Source: Klebsormidium nitens (taxonomy: Eukaryota; Streptophyta; Klebsormidiophyceae; Klebsormidiales; Klebsormidiaceae). From it: a DNA stretch of 64,000 bases. The translations under genes and the position numbers were made by a program. Location of the stretch: contig DF237169.1 in assembly GCA_000708835.1 (NCBI GenBank), positions 10,186 to 74,185 on the forward strand. Reading direction: 5' to 3'. The number at the start of each line of letters is the position of its first letter. Positions within the stretch are counted from its first letter, which is position 1. Positions 36,907 to 59,500 of the stretch are shown here, one piece after another. The notes below the pieces were generated by a model. It ran no database searches, was not told where the DNA came from, and saw only the letters and a program-made list of their open reading frames with translations.

Positions 36907-38513
36907 GCAAGGTGGGTTGTCTCCATTTCCCTTGGTTTGCATTTTGTCAATTCGTGTTTTTGCGACGGTGGGAAACTGAGGTTTGATCAACAGAAAAATG
37001 ATTCGGTGCAATGCTTCTCTTTTGTGGTAGCGAAAGGGCACCGGCCAAGGAGACCATCGGCACACATTAAAGGAGACACGTGTTATAGATCTTCGTGCGG
37101 GTTGCTCTTCCACCAGAAAAGCTACCCTCATCGATCAGTGGACTTGAGCAGCTCACCAGATGTTGTGGTTCTGTTGTTTCGAATTGACAGAGCATCACGC
37201 TTCATATAAGATCACGGGTGTTAACCAGATTATTTGCCATGCAAGTCTGGCGCAAGAGTTTGCATTTTATCCTCACCAGTTGGAGGGTTTTCTTTAGCTG
37301 ACAAATTTCAACTCCAGGGCAAAGTTTTGCCATCGCTTTTCTTGTCGATTTTCCCAGCTTTTCTGAAACTTTGTTCTTTAATGCATCGTGCAGAGCGCAG
37401 ACCTATTCCGTTCGCTCCGCTGTCCGCCGTCCCTTAACGACCGCCTTGTACCATCGTCAGCAGCCAGCCTGAGGCCGGGGGGTTTTTGCTTGCGGCCGCA
37501 GTATCGTTTGCGCATGTAGTCTATTCGCCAGAAGTTGTTAAGTTAGGCGTATTAACCCTTCGATAATAGATCATATGTATAGCTTTAGTAGGATTTGCTG
37601 TAGGGCTTGGATCATCCTTTGAAGTGGCTAGCACGTGCTTGTTGTTCGAGAGATTCGGAGAACCTGTTCGCAGCACAAACACTCTGCCGTACCGGCCTTT
37701 GAAGAAGGAAGACGATGGACGTCCTTAAGTCAGTGCTTATAAGTTAGATCGTGCGCCCTCACTGTAGAAACGCTACCGCTGCAAAGCGCGTCACCATGTA
37801 CAATAATTGAGCCGTTTGATCACTGGGCAGACTCTTACATCTGTATTAACTTGCTTCATGTGCTCTGCCTGTAGGATTTTCATGTGCTCTGCCTGTAGGA
37901 TTTTCATGTGCTCTGCCTGTAGGATTTTCATGTGCTCTGCCTGTAGGATTTTCATACATAGTGGTCATTGCGTCGCCCTAGAATTGCACGAGCTTTATCA
38001 TATCTATATTGCCATTGAAGCACAACATGAGAAAGAATGAGGTTTTTGAGTGCCACCATAATATGTAATTACGAGAACTCCCCACACCGGACAGATACCG
38101 CGTGGAGGCCGGGGTTAGTAACCTGAAAAGCCTTGCTTTATGTAACCTCGAGCATGAGTCTGGAGAATATGGACGCAAAATGATAGGACAAGTGCCGTCT
38201 TTGCAGATTTCTCTCTTTATTTCGACCATCTTTTGATCATCCGCCATGCACTGTACAAGGAATGAAGGTAGCTTTTACAGGCCGCGAGAGCCGAGGAAGG
38301 AGCAAAGCTCCCCGGGGCTTACATCTGACAATATTGATGGCACGACCCCGCTTCCGCACATGCCTGCATTTAAGAATCAAACTTCCTCTTTCCTCCTCTA
38401 CGCCTTGGATCCACCTACTGTCATTGTCCTCATCACAAAGGATCAAAGTTGCTCATCCCCGCTCCACTTTCCTACTACTTTCTATAATATGTTCTACATC
38501 AGTTTATAGACTT
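36907..38513. other. intergenic between convergent Pro-rich and HSP70 genes
   Basis: This should hold the 3' UTRs of both genes. The only clear structure is a 24-bp tandem repeat near 37856-37955, listed separately. No further gene is supported. Confidence 0.5.
37856..37955. repeat. 24-bp minisatellite, four copies
   Basis: The unit TCATGTGCTCTGCCTGTAGG plus ATTT occurs four times head to tail with no visible changes, followed by a partial TCAT. Perfect identity suggests recent or ongoing expansion. The unit length is a multiple of three and the repeat is open in one frame, but nothing else suggests coding. Confidence 0.9.
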
Positions 38514-48212
<9,699 letters not shown>

Positions 48213-50268
48213 GACTGCAGAGTGGAATCAAAGGTCGGACGCTGGGATAGATGAGTGGCAGGAAGCAATCTGCAAAGCACGAGGGGCGAAGTTCCTGCTT
48301 CGCACGCAAGGAGCTTACTAGAGGTCGTTGGGAAGGAAAACGGCAGCAGCAATCCAAGAAGGAAAGTTGCTCTTGACTAGACTGTAGAAATATTACCTAC
48401 TGAAGTCGGCTAGCCGCGCTGTCCTTCGCAGAGTCAAGCAGGCCTGGTTGGAAATCAGGATGAGCACTTTCTGGAAGCTTCCACGTCTGAAACACGTAAG
48501 ATTAGATCTAAAAGCTGCATTGGCAGGGAATCATCTCGCTCTTAGCATTCGACGAGCTCCTCAATCAAGGGTTGATTCGCAAACTCAACCAGTTGGCCGC
48601 TGGTCGTTCCGGGTCGCGAAGCAAGCGAATTGATGATCAGCGGGCGAAGAGCATGCTGGCTCCTCTGAATATAGCATGCACGGGCGCCCTAAAGCGCCAA
48701 GTCGGTGATTTTTCGGCTTCAGCAGGCGTGCTTAGAGACAGAGACTCTTGGCCTCACGTGCTTATACAAGCTGACAAAAGAAGGTGCATGCCTTTGACGA
48801 GACGCGCATGTGTCACGTGACACAATCTCGCAGAATCTGACCATAGAGAGTCTGCAGAATCGAATGGGGGTTGTGCACGAATCAGCCGTATTGATATCGC
48901 AGCAAAAATAAGAAATAGCTGGACAATTGAGCGCTGGCCGGTTGGCACAGGAACACAAACAGCATGCATATAAACCTTCCGCCCTGCATGAGTTTCAGTG
49001 CATGGTTGGGTGGAGGTGCAAAGGAACTGCAATCAATTAATAGGCAAGTGAGCATTTGGGATTCAATGACAATTCACTGGCAGGTCTAAGAGCTGTGCCA
49101 GCTTGCTATATGGGATCACCGTCGCTCCTCTGTCGTGCGATACAAACACCCGCGGCCCACTTCACCTTCTATATTCAAGGCTTAAGTGCGAGGCCGGAAG
49201 GAGGCGGCCGCGTGCTTCCGTCAACTTAGAATTTGCTTGAAAGGCAGGGCGCGATCTCAAAAGCACACTCGCGCGCTATTTGTGACGTCGGCCCAAGATG
49301 GCAAGAGCGATCCTTTTTGAGGAAGAGGTCAGACACCCGTTTCCTCTTCCAAGGTTCGCACTGCATGCATGTAAATAAACTCGATTTATACATTCAAACG
49401 TTGGCTCGATCGTATGTATCTGGTGCATGCCAGTGTGTGAATGTTCATACCTCTAGCTTGAATGCTGCAGGCACTTTCATAGCAGCATAGTGTATATAGC
49501 CGGTATATATAGCATAGTATAGTATAGTATAGGTCCCAATCAACTTCATGTATCTAAATGCCAGTGAGTAGAAAGCGCAATAACTAGCTTCACTTCTCAT
49601 GAATGAGGTTCCTACAAAAAAAAAGGTGCATGGCCACGGAGTGGAACCAGGTCGAACTACACATACGCGTTTATCATTTTGAGTGGCTGTCGACCGAAGT
49701 GATCACTGCGCAGAACTGATGAATTAGGCCGCCTCCACCTACTAGGCCACTTAATCTGGTAGGCTGACTTACGTTGGATCGTGTATCACTACCCAGTGTG
49801 CACAGCAACTGACGCATGATCGTTCAGCTTGCAAAGCACTTACATGTGCAAGTTGACGGTTGTCGAGACAGGATTATAAGTACACATTGGCAAACAATTC
49901 ATGCACGCCCAAAACACCAAGGGAATCAGCTCGGTTCCAACCTTCGTTTTACAGTGGAATGGCCCACGAACTGTTGTTCAGGTGCAAATACTAAGATCTG
50001 CTTCAAGGACCAGGTTGATTTGCTGAAATCACAGGTGCCGGTGCCGACAGTCAAAATATGCAGAGGATGACGTGAGGTGATTGGGCCGACCGTCACCTCA
50101 ACTGTTTACAGTCGCACCAGGACCAGATCAGCAAGGCTTGCGACTACATGCATGAAATCAGTATCTTCTGAGATTGGCCCGCAGCGGGAAGGACGTAGGC
50201 TTGAAGGTCAGAATGAACGGCGAGACAATTGGTCCACCAATGGTCTCTAAACTCCGTGTCACTATAGA
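48213..50268. other. intergenic between HSP70 and QCR9
   Basis: This holds the HSP70 promoter side (heat shock element at 48469-48481) and the 3' end of QCR9. Several short frames (48448-48633, 48719-49032, 49233-49490, 49816-50070) show no recognisable product. A short TATAG/TAGTA-rich simple repeat lies at about 49490-49530. Confidence 0.45.
48469..48481. promoter_or_regulatory. heat shock element upstream of HSP70
   Basis: TTCTGGAAGCTTC is a perfect three-unit TTCnnGAAnnTTC heat shock element. It begins about 257 bp upstream of the HSP70 start codon. Heat shock factor trimers bind this arrangement, so heat induction of the gene is expected. Confidence 0.8.
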
Positions 50269-51490
50269 TTATTCATCGTCACCTGTTTTCTGACCAAGAT
50301 TTGGAATGTCCTCAAACCGTTTCTGCACATAGGGTACGGATTGATTCAGGAGAAGACTTCGTAACTTGATTAAGACGTTTTTCTCCCCCTCAACTCAATG
50401 CTGTTGACCGGCATTTCTTCACCACCATCAAAATCGGATCCAAGCGATGCACCGAAAGGTTGACTGTTAGACATGCCACGATTGCCAGGAAGCGTAAAGC
50501 GGTGTCAAATCAGCACATGCCTACATAATATACTGTTAAGACAATTGCACCACAGAAAGCACGTTTCTCTAGAGCAGCAGAAGGCCAGCTGAAGCTCACC
50601 CCTTTGTTGTTTGCTTCCCAAACCTTGTCTATTGAATAGTTGATAACCTGGGGACAGAGGAAAGAGGATCAATTTAGAAAAGCGGAAGCGACTTAAGTGC
50701 TGTGAACCACGATGGTGGTTTCTCTGGTGGAAACGGAGTGCTGAATTGAGCATTCGCAACGATGGGGAGTGTTCAATGCATGCGAAACACATGACCAGAC
50801 CAAGTCCTGAAGGGAAGCATCCTGAACAACTGCATCCAGCTGAGCACCTGAACTTACACCCCATTGTGTGGAACTCTAAGATTTTTAAGGGCTGACATCT
50901 GATGGTATGAATGAGCAAACGGCCACCATAAGGGATCGATTGCTGCTGTGAATTCCATCCGTCCATGACGGAAGCTAGCTCAAAATCACAGAACGACGAG
51001 ACTGATCAACGCAACTGTCCCTAGTAACTTTTGCAGCACGAAGCGCCAGGCATTGATATCTTGAACCGAGCATGGCACAACCATAAAGACTAGAGAATAC
51101 CTCTATCTTAAGTTGGTACCACGTGAAACGAACGTCTGACACCAAGTGATGTATCGACAAAATGTCCATCATTGCAATGCAAGCAGTAGCGTTGAAAGAG
51201 GGAAGCATAAAAGCCAAACAATTCCATGCGCTGCAGACCTCCCCTTGCATACGATAAGAGCATTCAGCACCTTGCGAGTTGAACGAGAAACTACAGCACC
51301 AGTGCAAAGCCATACCAACAACCACCTTGATGATCTTCCCAAGCACTGCAGAATCCAGACCCTGCCAAGCACTCACTCTTTCCCCTGCCAGAGCTCCCAC
51401 CAGAATGAATGCCACATAAACAGAATTTCGCTTCATCAAAACCCGGTAAGCCCCCTCCATCAACTGCGAAGCGGGAGCCCGGTCCCCCAT
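50269..51490 (-). CDS. QCR9: cytochrome b-c1 complex subunit 9 (UCRX/QCR9 family)
   Basis: Three exons join in phase: 51377-51490, 50600-50647 and 50269-50322, giving 71 residues, the usual length. The product is a small inner-membrane subunit of mitochondrial complex III, which helps the iron-sulfur protein and cytochrome c1 assemble. The sequence shows EGAYRVLMKRNSVYVAFILV, a membrane helix with the family pattern of Tyr-Arg followed by Arg-Asn-Ser. Then come GALAGERVINYSIDKVWEAN across intron 1 and KRFEDIPNLGQK at the end. The middle exon is only 48 nt. Both donors (GTGAGT, GTGAGC) and both acceptors are good. Confidence 0.93.
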
Positions 51491-53505
51491 GGCTGCAGTC
51501 AGTCAGTCAAATCTCACTTGATGGGTTTCCTCTCTTCAAATCCTGATGTAGATTCAATGTATATTTGACCGAGCACCAGTTGTGACGGCGTGCAGGTGGA
51601 TTGTTTGTTAAACTTCCGCCGTGCTTCAGATCTTTGCGAGTCCTGGCCAAGAGACGGTGATGCTGCACACCAAAGAGCCCTTGCACAGTTGCAGTCCTTG
51701 ACAGGATGGAAGCGCCTCCTGCCACTGAACGTGTGCGAGTGTCTTCACCTCCAGACAACAGCCTCAGGCTCAGGCCGTTGTTACCAAGATCTCCTCCTTG
51801 CCTCTGTGCCCTCGAAAACCTACCTAGGTACATCCGTCACGTCAAGCTCACAGTGGTGTAACGCCGTATGTATCGGTGTTCATAATATTGGTTTTCGAAA
51901 GCTCAGAACATTACATCGGGTCACATCGGGTTACGCTAATGAGGTCTCTAACCCTGCTGGCCTGCTGACTTCCCAAGGAAAGGACCAAGCAGTGGCAAGC
52001 ACAGGCTGCCCTGCACTACCAGCTGTGCACAGGCCGGAAGAGACTTGCTGTCAAGGAGAGCAGGCGGCAAATCAGCTCAGAAGGTGCTTTGCAGGTGCAC
52101 GGCATCGCCTTCAGGGGGACACGATGTGGCCTTTTGCTTTCGAAAGGATTTGCGTGAGAGCTCTTTTTGAAATGGAATGGTTTGTGGCGACCCCAGAGAT
52201 GACGTTACCTCCTGCTATAACCTGGCAAGATGGTGCGAGGCCGTCAAGTAGCTGCACAAATATTGCACGATGTTGAGGGGGTGGGATGGCGCGGGAGGCT
52301 GTTTCTGCACGGTGACGGGCTAGTGCTAGTCAGCTGAGTTGTCTGGATTCAGGGGTAATCCCTGTTGGCAGGAGAATAGCGGGAACGGGCTCTGGAGATC
52401 ACTGAGTGGCTGGATACGCAAGCCTTGGACGTAGGTTTTTAGCACTAGTGCAACGCAGCTGGGGAGATCATCTTGATGATCGGCCGGAGCTTCGGTCCTA
52501 TGTGAGGAATCCATGGGCCCTTCGTCGCAGAAGCCATGGAGGAAGAAAGGGGCGGACGTTGATTCCGACGATGTTCAAGAGGTGAGACGTCTTTGGAGTT
52601 AGTTGTGTTCTTGTTGTGCTGCTTGATCAAATCAGGGTTGTCTCAGTGCAGGGAGGGCCCAACTACTAAAGGTTAAAAGCGTCACCCTTGCTGTGGAGGT
52701 TTTCTTTATGATTACAGGAATCTCTGGTGCCCCCTCTGGTGCCCCAAAATGCGGCCGCATTGAAGCCTTAGAGGGTTTGCGTCAACAAGTGTACGGAGTG
52801 ATTTAGGGTTGTGAGCATGTTGTCATGAACATCTTTTGTCAATTTGATAGATATAGTGGTTTCGGTTAGGGTTTGTGGCCCCGCTCCTTGAACTGCGATT
52901 CTTACACAAAGCTCCCAGTTCTGTTGGGTGTGTAACTCCCATGGGTTTGGTCCCCCAAGCTTTTGTTCGTTCTTTGCTGATCCGTTGGTCGTTTCCAGCA
53001 TCTCAGCCATTGCCAGTGGGTGATCAGTTAACAGCACTTGCTTCCCTTTCTTGCGCGAGCTGGCCCTTCCAAAAGCTCCGACAACTTTACCCAGCACGTC
53101 AGAATGACGTTGGTGAAGGAATGATCGGCTCAGTCATTGCTGAAGCCCCAGGGCAGCAAAGTTGTGCTCAACTGTTGCTGATGTTACCATGTTGTGCTGG
53201 TCGGCTGGGGGAACCATGTCACTAGCGGAAGCAAGATATTCCATTCCTGGCCGTCGGCCTGCGGCTCCTTCATCGGGCCCTTTGAATATGTATGTCCATC
53301 AACTTCGCAAAGAGTCAAGCGCCAGGAAGGGTAACTGGGATGGATGGAGTTAGCTTGGGGGTTAGGGTGGGTACGGGTGCGGAGCGTGTGGACTTCCGGC
53401 TAAGGTTTTCGATCAAGTGTTGCTGTCACTTCTCATGGCGCTCACCCTCCATGGATAACTCATCCTTTCATGTAATCAAGAAGCGTCAGATGTTTCTATT
53501 TCCTC
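51491..53505. other. intergenic between divergent QCR9 and NST1-like genes
   Basis: This should hold two promoters and perhaps a 5' exon of the NST1-like gene. A frame at 52768-53097 (-) reads like protein (QNWELCVRIAVQGAGPQTL), but it has no known family and no clear start. The long plus frame at 51590-52276 lacks similarity and contains stop-poor but irregular sequence. Neither is called as a gene. Confidence 0.4.
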
Positions 53506-56500
53506 ATGGAGCCCCACTCATCTCCCCAGTTCTGGAAGGGCCTGTCCCTGGCGCAGCGGCGCGCGCTGCTGCGGGTGGACAAGGCCACGCTGTTCGAGAC
53601 GGTGCGCAAGAACCTCTACTGCTGCAAGTGCCACGGCCTCCTCGTCGAGGGCTTCACGCAGCTCCTCCTCTACAACCGCACGCTGCAGAACGGGCAGTTT
53701 CTCAACGGGCCAGACGGAGAGTACCTTATGAACTCCCCCACGGGGGCGGGGGGGTTTGTGTTTGGCGCAGGGGGCGCGGCGCGAATGACAGAGGGAGGCG
53801 GGGTTGAGTTGGTGAACGGGCTGGAAGAGCATTGTAAGGACCCGTTGGTTCACCCGTGGGGGGGGCTGACGGCGGCGAAGGACAGCGTGCTGACGATTTT
53901 GGATTGCTTTCTGAGGGGGGACGCGCCGACGGTGGTGTTTGAGAGCTCGCGGGTACGGGAGAGGGAACGGGAGTTGCTGTACCCGGATGCGTGTGGGGGG
54001 TTCAAGGGGCAGGGGGGAAGCAAGGTGACGGTGAGTAGACTATGAGACCATCTTCCCTTGACATGAGTGTTGAACTTCGAATATCAGTTGACAAGATTGC
54101 GGTTCTAATGCTGGTTGTACAGGCAAGGAGGGGTTTCTCGAAGGGCAGGGTCAAAGCAGTTGATGGTGAAGGAGCTTTCAAATTTTACAAGGTTGTCTGG
54201 TTGCTTGTGGAGGATTTGGGCATTACTTGGGTGGTTTTTACCGGCTGCAGCTGTGGATCCGCAAGAAGGAGCTTTCGTTGTCGCTTCCCATCCAAACTGA
54301 TATCAACAAAGGAAATTCTTCCTTACCTTTTAGGGAGCCAGGGCGGTCCGCTGACGTCATTCCCCCTTCTGCAGCTCTGGAGCCCCCGGAAGACTCCGTC
54401 CCAGTGGTGCCCCTTTGTTCCTAAAGGAGAACGATGCTGTTTGAGGATGTCATCTTTGCTGTTTGCCGACGATATATTGTCCTCTGCAGCTGTGGAGCCC
54501 TGGGAAGGAGCCATCGCAGTGCGCACCACGGCACCACAACCCCAAGGAGAGCTGCGCGCTCCACAAGGCGAAGCTGAGCTGCGAGGCGCTTGTGGACTTT
54601 TGGGGAGCGCTGGGGGAGGAGACGCGGGCCAGCCTGCTGCGCATGAAGGAGGAGGACTTTATCGAGCGGCTCATCAAGAGGTGGGCTTCTGGCTTGACAA
54701 CCTGAATGCTTGGATGTCAAGCGTTTCTCTTGGACTGCGGATAAAGGTGTCAGTGGAGGACTTTTGAGCTTGCAGTTTCGTCTAGTCGGACATTGACCGG
54801 CTAACATACCTGGATCATGAAGGGCTCCGTTGGAGCGTGGGTTTGTGTATAGCCTCTGTGGGGATTCGGAAAAGTAGGGCCGCTGCTTTTGGGCAGAAAC
54901 GCCCTCCATGCTTAGGTCCGGTTATGTATTAAAGCACACGCGGGTTGCGCTGGACATGCTCTTCAGATTCCTAAATGTTCCGTGACTTTCGCTTCAGGAC
55001 TGCTGTTGATGTATGTGGTTATCTGAAATAGTACTTTTGCGGTTCGGCTTTGTCTGACTTCGGTTACTGGCTTGTGATGAGAACATAAATAAAACAAACC
55101 CGCTCTCTGGTTCTCAGAGAGCGTCGAGCTCCTTGGGCAATGAAGTAGGTTTAATCCGTTCTCTGAAGCATCTATGTGGATTTTCTGGTACTTTTCCGCG
55201 GTCGTGTTGTTGTTTTGAGACTGGCTTAAACCTTTGCACATCCCTTCTGATGGACAGTAAAACACTTTGGTCTGGAGTTTGACGAAGTACGTTGCGTTTT
55301 GGAAGTGCTCTGGAACAACAGTTTGTCATTGGAGACTATTCCTGATTCATGCTTCTTAAGATCAACCTGACAAAATTTTGACTTCTTTCTTTTTGCGTAC
55401 TTCTGCTGATGTTTTGCAATAAGTGCACTCTCTTGAGAAATTGGAGACTACAAGTGCTTAGCTTCTTGATTTGAACATTCGCGTGCCGTCCTCCCCGGTG
55501 CATATTTTCATTCAAGCAAGATAGGTACTTGTAGGAGCAATTTACGGTCCTCTTTCTGCCGGATCTAAAATTGTAGAACCAGGTGTGCTGCAAGAATCTA
55601 CCAAAGCCATTTTCATCCTCCCGTGAGAGTCTCCAACATCCAAATGCAATCTGGCCCAATCGAATGCGTAGGTTCGAGTCGAAGCGTTTCTGCCGGGATT
55701 GTCGGCGGAACGTTCTGAAGGAGTTCAAGGAGATGAAGGAGCTGCGCAGGGCACGGCGGGAGACGCGCTGCAATGCCTGGTTCTGCATGGCCGACACTAC
55801 GCTCGCGCACTATGAGGTACGCAGCCTTGGCACTCCGCCCGCTGTCAAGTGGCCAAGAACTTGTGTCCTGCTTTCCTTCACCTGTTAATATTTTGCTGAG
55901 CGAAGGCTGAGCAAAAATAAGCCTTTCCTCAGCAGAACACGGATGTTTGCTGCAAACCGTTGCCAGAAAAGCGGCCGAGAACAGTAGGAGGTGCGACATG
56001 CCGTTCGGGAAGCTTCCGTAAGCTCCTTGCATTTTGGTTTCACGAGCTTTGTTGACGGCAGAAATGGTCAGCCCCCTCCACAGAGCTCAAAAGGCCCCAG
56101 TACAGACGAAGCCGGAAGATGGATGAGACTATCAACTCGCCGTTTTTGTTTTTTAGTAAGTGGTTGGTACTACTGCCCACAGCAAAATATTTACTTAGTT
56201 CCTTCTACTCATCCCTTGCAGATCACTGACTCCGGCGCGTATGCAAGCTGGGCCGGCAGCTTCGGCGAGGACGCGCGCGAGGAGTACGCGCGCTTCCAAT
56301 GGGGCCTTGGGACGAGCGAAGGCAACGACGACCTGTTCCCGTTCGAGGACGTGGGAACCGCCGATTCCGCGACCCTCGGAAATTTAGACTTGGGCGATTT
56401 CGTGATGACGCCGTGTTGGCTGAGCGTGCGGGGCTGGAAGCGAGACGGGCGGTGCGTGGAGCTGTTTGCGAAGGCGTCACCGGTCACCAAGGGGGGCCCG

Positions 56501-59500
56501 TGCGTGCACCGGCGGCTGTGGGTTGGGGACGGGTACGTGGCGATCAACAAGGGGGAGAGCATCCAGCGGTTCTTTGAGAAGGCGGAGGAGGCCGACGAGG
56601 ACGTGAGTGGCGATTTGCTTTGTCGATATTTCCTCGTCGTTTGGGCGCGCTGTCTTCCTCTGCTTGGATTACGGAGCGAAGCCTGTTTTCTGGAAGAAAC
56701 GCATCTGGTTCGGAGGTTCTTATGAGGTTTCTGAGGTGCTGGCATTGTGCAAGCAAACGACGTCCTTGATTTGGGCGCCTGCCCTTGCGGCTGCACCTCC
56801 GATCGGACGGCAGGCAAGCATGACTTCATCTTCGGACGATGCTAACGTCATGCCGTTGCGCATTGTGGCGACGTCACCGGCTTTGTCCTACGCGGACTTC
56901 AAAGATCGAGAGAAGACAGGAAGAAACGATGGGAGGTGCAGAGGAATGGAAAAACGGAGTCCCAGTAATGAAGTAGCGTTGTCTTTTTCCAGTGGCTGCA
57001 AGAGGACGACGAGCTGAGCGAGAGTGGCGCAGACCTGTTAGACCCGGACGCGCCGCGGCAGCAGAAGCACGCCAAGAGCCCCGAGCTGGCGCGCGACTTT
57101 CTGCTGGACGCGGCGACGGTCATCTTCAAGGAGCAGGTGCGTGCCACACCTCAGCTGAGCTTCTTTTCTTAGCAATTGCTGACTTTCTCGTGACAACTCG
57201 CACAGTACGACTGCTTCGAGTTCACCTGACAAGTTACCAGTCACGAGAAGGTGGTTAATCTTCAGATGAAAGACAGTTCTTAGAAGCTCACTAGGAAAGT
57301 GTTCTCAATGGCCAGAAAGATCACGCATTACGCCGCTAGCTTGTGTATGTTTTGTAAATGCCGCCTTCCAGTGTCAAGTTTCCAGGCAATGCGGTATATT
57401 GTTGCTGTCTGGGTTTGCAAAACGCCTCAGTCGACTCATAGCGAGCTACATGTCCCGCAGGTTGAGAAGGCGTTTCGGGAGGGGACAGCACGGCAAAACG
57501 CGCACTCCATCTTTGTACACCTTTCGCTGAGCCTCCTAGAGGAGAAGCTCAAGGTGGCCTGTAGGGAGATTGCGGCGCTCCGGAAGCAGGTAAGGAGCCG
57601 TGTCTAACTTCGATGATCTGCTGAATCCCTTTGAGCGACTTTAGTCTCTGAGAGGCAAGGGGTTTCCTTCTTTTGGGGGCCGTACTTCCTTGACTTCAAA
57701 AAGTTTTGAATCTTTTTCGGTCAACTTACTTCCGGGGCCCTTCCTCAATGGGCATCCTCTTCACAAACAGGCATGCCGCACTAGGAGGAGTCCAGATTTG
57801 GAAAACTGCTTTGGCGATCTGATTTGAAGATGCCTTGCAGGCCTTTAGGAATACCATCAGTTTCTTTGATTCCAAGTAGAGTGCTTGGGCTCCAATTCCG
57901 TTGCAGGATCTGCTGCTGTTGGAGGAGGAAGAGGAAAATTTGGCCATCTGATGTGAAGATGCCTTGCAGGCCTTTAGGAATACCATCAGTTTCTTTGTTT
58001 CCAAGTAGAGTGATTGGGCTCCAATTCCGTTTGCAGGATCTGCTGCTGTTGGAGGAGGAAGAGGAGAAGAAGGAAGAAGAGGAACGGCGGGAGCGCAAGC
58101 GGCTCAAGGACCGCGAGAAGAAGCAGCGCCGCAAGGGCAAGGACAGGGAACAGAAGGACAAGGATAGCGAATCTGTTACGGCGGATGCACAGAGCGAAGA
58201 TGGGAAGGGCGGTGATGACACCCCCCGGGGGGGTGAAGAAACGGGGGCGGAAGAACGGGGACCGGAAAATGCAACCGGGGAGGAGACTGGGAGCCCCGAT
58301 GTGGAGAGGGACGGGGAGGCTGAGATTTTGGAGGGGTTGACGGATTTCGAAGAGAAGCCGGTTGCGGCGGATGCGTCTTCCGGGGGCGTGGCGCACAGAG
58401 AAGGGGGAGAGTCTGGGAGGGGGGCAAAGGTCGAGGAAGTTGCGCCCCGAGGGGGGGTGCTTCTGCAGGGCAAGTCGGGGGGGGTGATTTTGGACCGGCA
58501 GGTGAATGCGGTGGGGAAGAAAGTGGCGGATCTGGAGCTGGAGAAGCGCGGTGGGATGGAGCACGTTGGCAAGGAGAACGGCCGGACAGCTGGCGCAAAG
58601 CTGCCGAAGGCAAAGTCGTCGGCGCCGATCGTGAGCAGTTCCGGGACCGGGGGGGTGAAGATCCTCGTGAGGTCGATTCCGTCCGTTCTAGCGAGCACCA
58701 ACACGAAAGCGGGGGCGGGGAAGACAGGGCCCAAGGGGGGAGGAAACGTTTCGGGGGGAAAGGGCACAGGTGTTGCGAAGGGCGCGTCGAGTGGTGCGCC
58801 GGCGACGGTTAAGGGAGGGACGACGGCTGGGGGGGGCGCTGCGAAAGGTGGACTGGGGGGAAAGATAACGGCGCAGCGCATTGTGGTGAGTGCGAATGGG
58901 ATGAACGGTGTGGCCAACGGGGCAGCGCCAGGTGGCGCAAAGATAGTGGCTGGTGGGCGGGGGGCAGGTGCGCCAACGCCCATTCTGCGGAGTGTGGTGA
59001 ATGGCACGACGGGCGCGTTGCGAAGTGGGGTGATTGGGTCTAGCGGAGTTAACGGGTCGACCCCAGTGGTTAAGAACGGGTCAACGGGGGCCGCTGTATC
59101 GGTGGGGAGCGTCTTGCGGGCCGGCCCGCAAGTGATAAGGGCGACGTCGCTCCCGGGGGGAGCGGTCATCAGCAGTTTGAATGGGGGCGGAGGAGGGGGA
59201 ACGACGACGATCGTAACGCAGGTTGCGCCGGGCGTCACCGTGGCGACAAAGCGGCCGAGCGTTAACCCGAGCGTTAACCCAGGACTTAATCATGCGGGTG
59301 CAAACGGAGGGGTAAAGCTGGGAGCCAATCCGGGGGGAGCGAACGGGCCTGCCGCGAGTGCGGCGGAAGCACCGGCGAAAACGTTGAGCGGGCAAGTGTT
59401 GGGTAGTTTGAACGGGCCAGCGAACGTGAACGGGCAGGCGTCGACGGGTGTGAATGGGCAGGCGTCAACAGGTGTGAATGGGCGAGTTGTTGGGGCGGGT

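Noticed and set aside
52768..53097. 109-residue minus-strand frame that reads like protein
   Set aside because: No family match, no clear ATG and no splice partner. Left as an unexplained open frame rather than a gene.
57781..59238. 485-residue open frame on the minus strand
   Set aside because: It is the Pro-rich antisense shadow of the Gly-rich exon 7 of the NST1-like gene. It has no start context, splice logic or family support.
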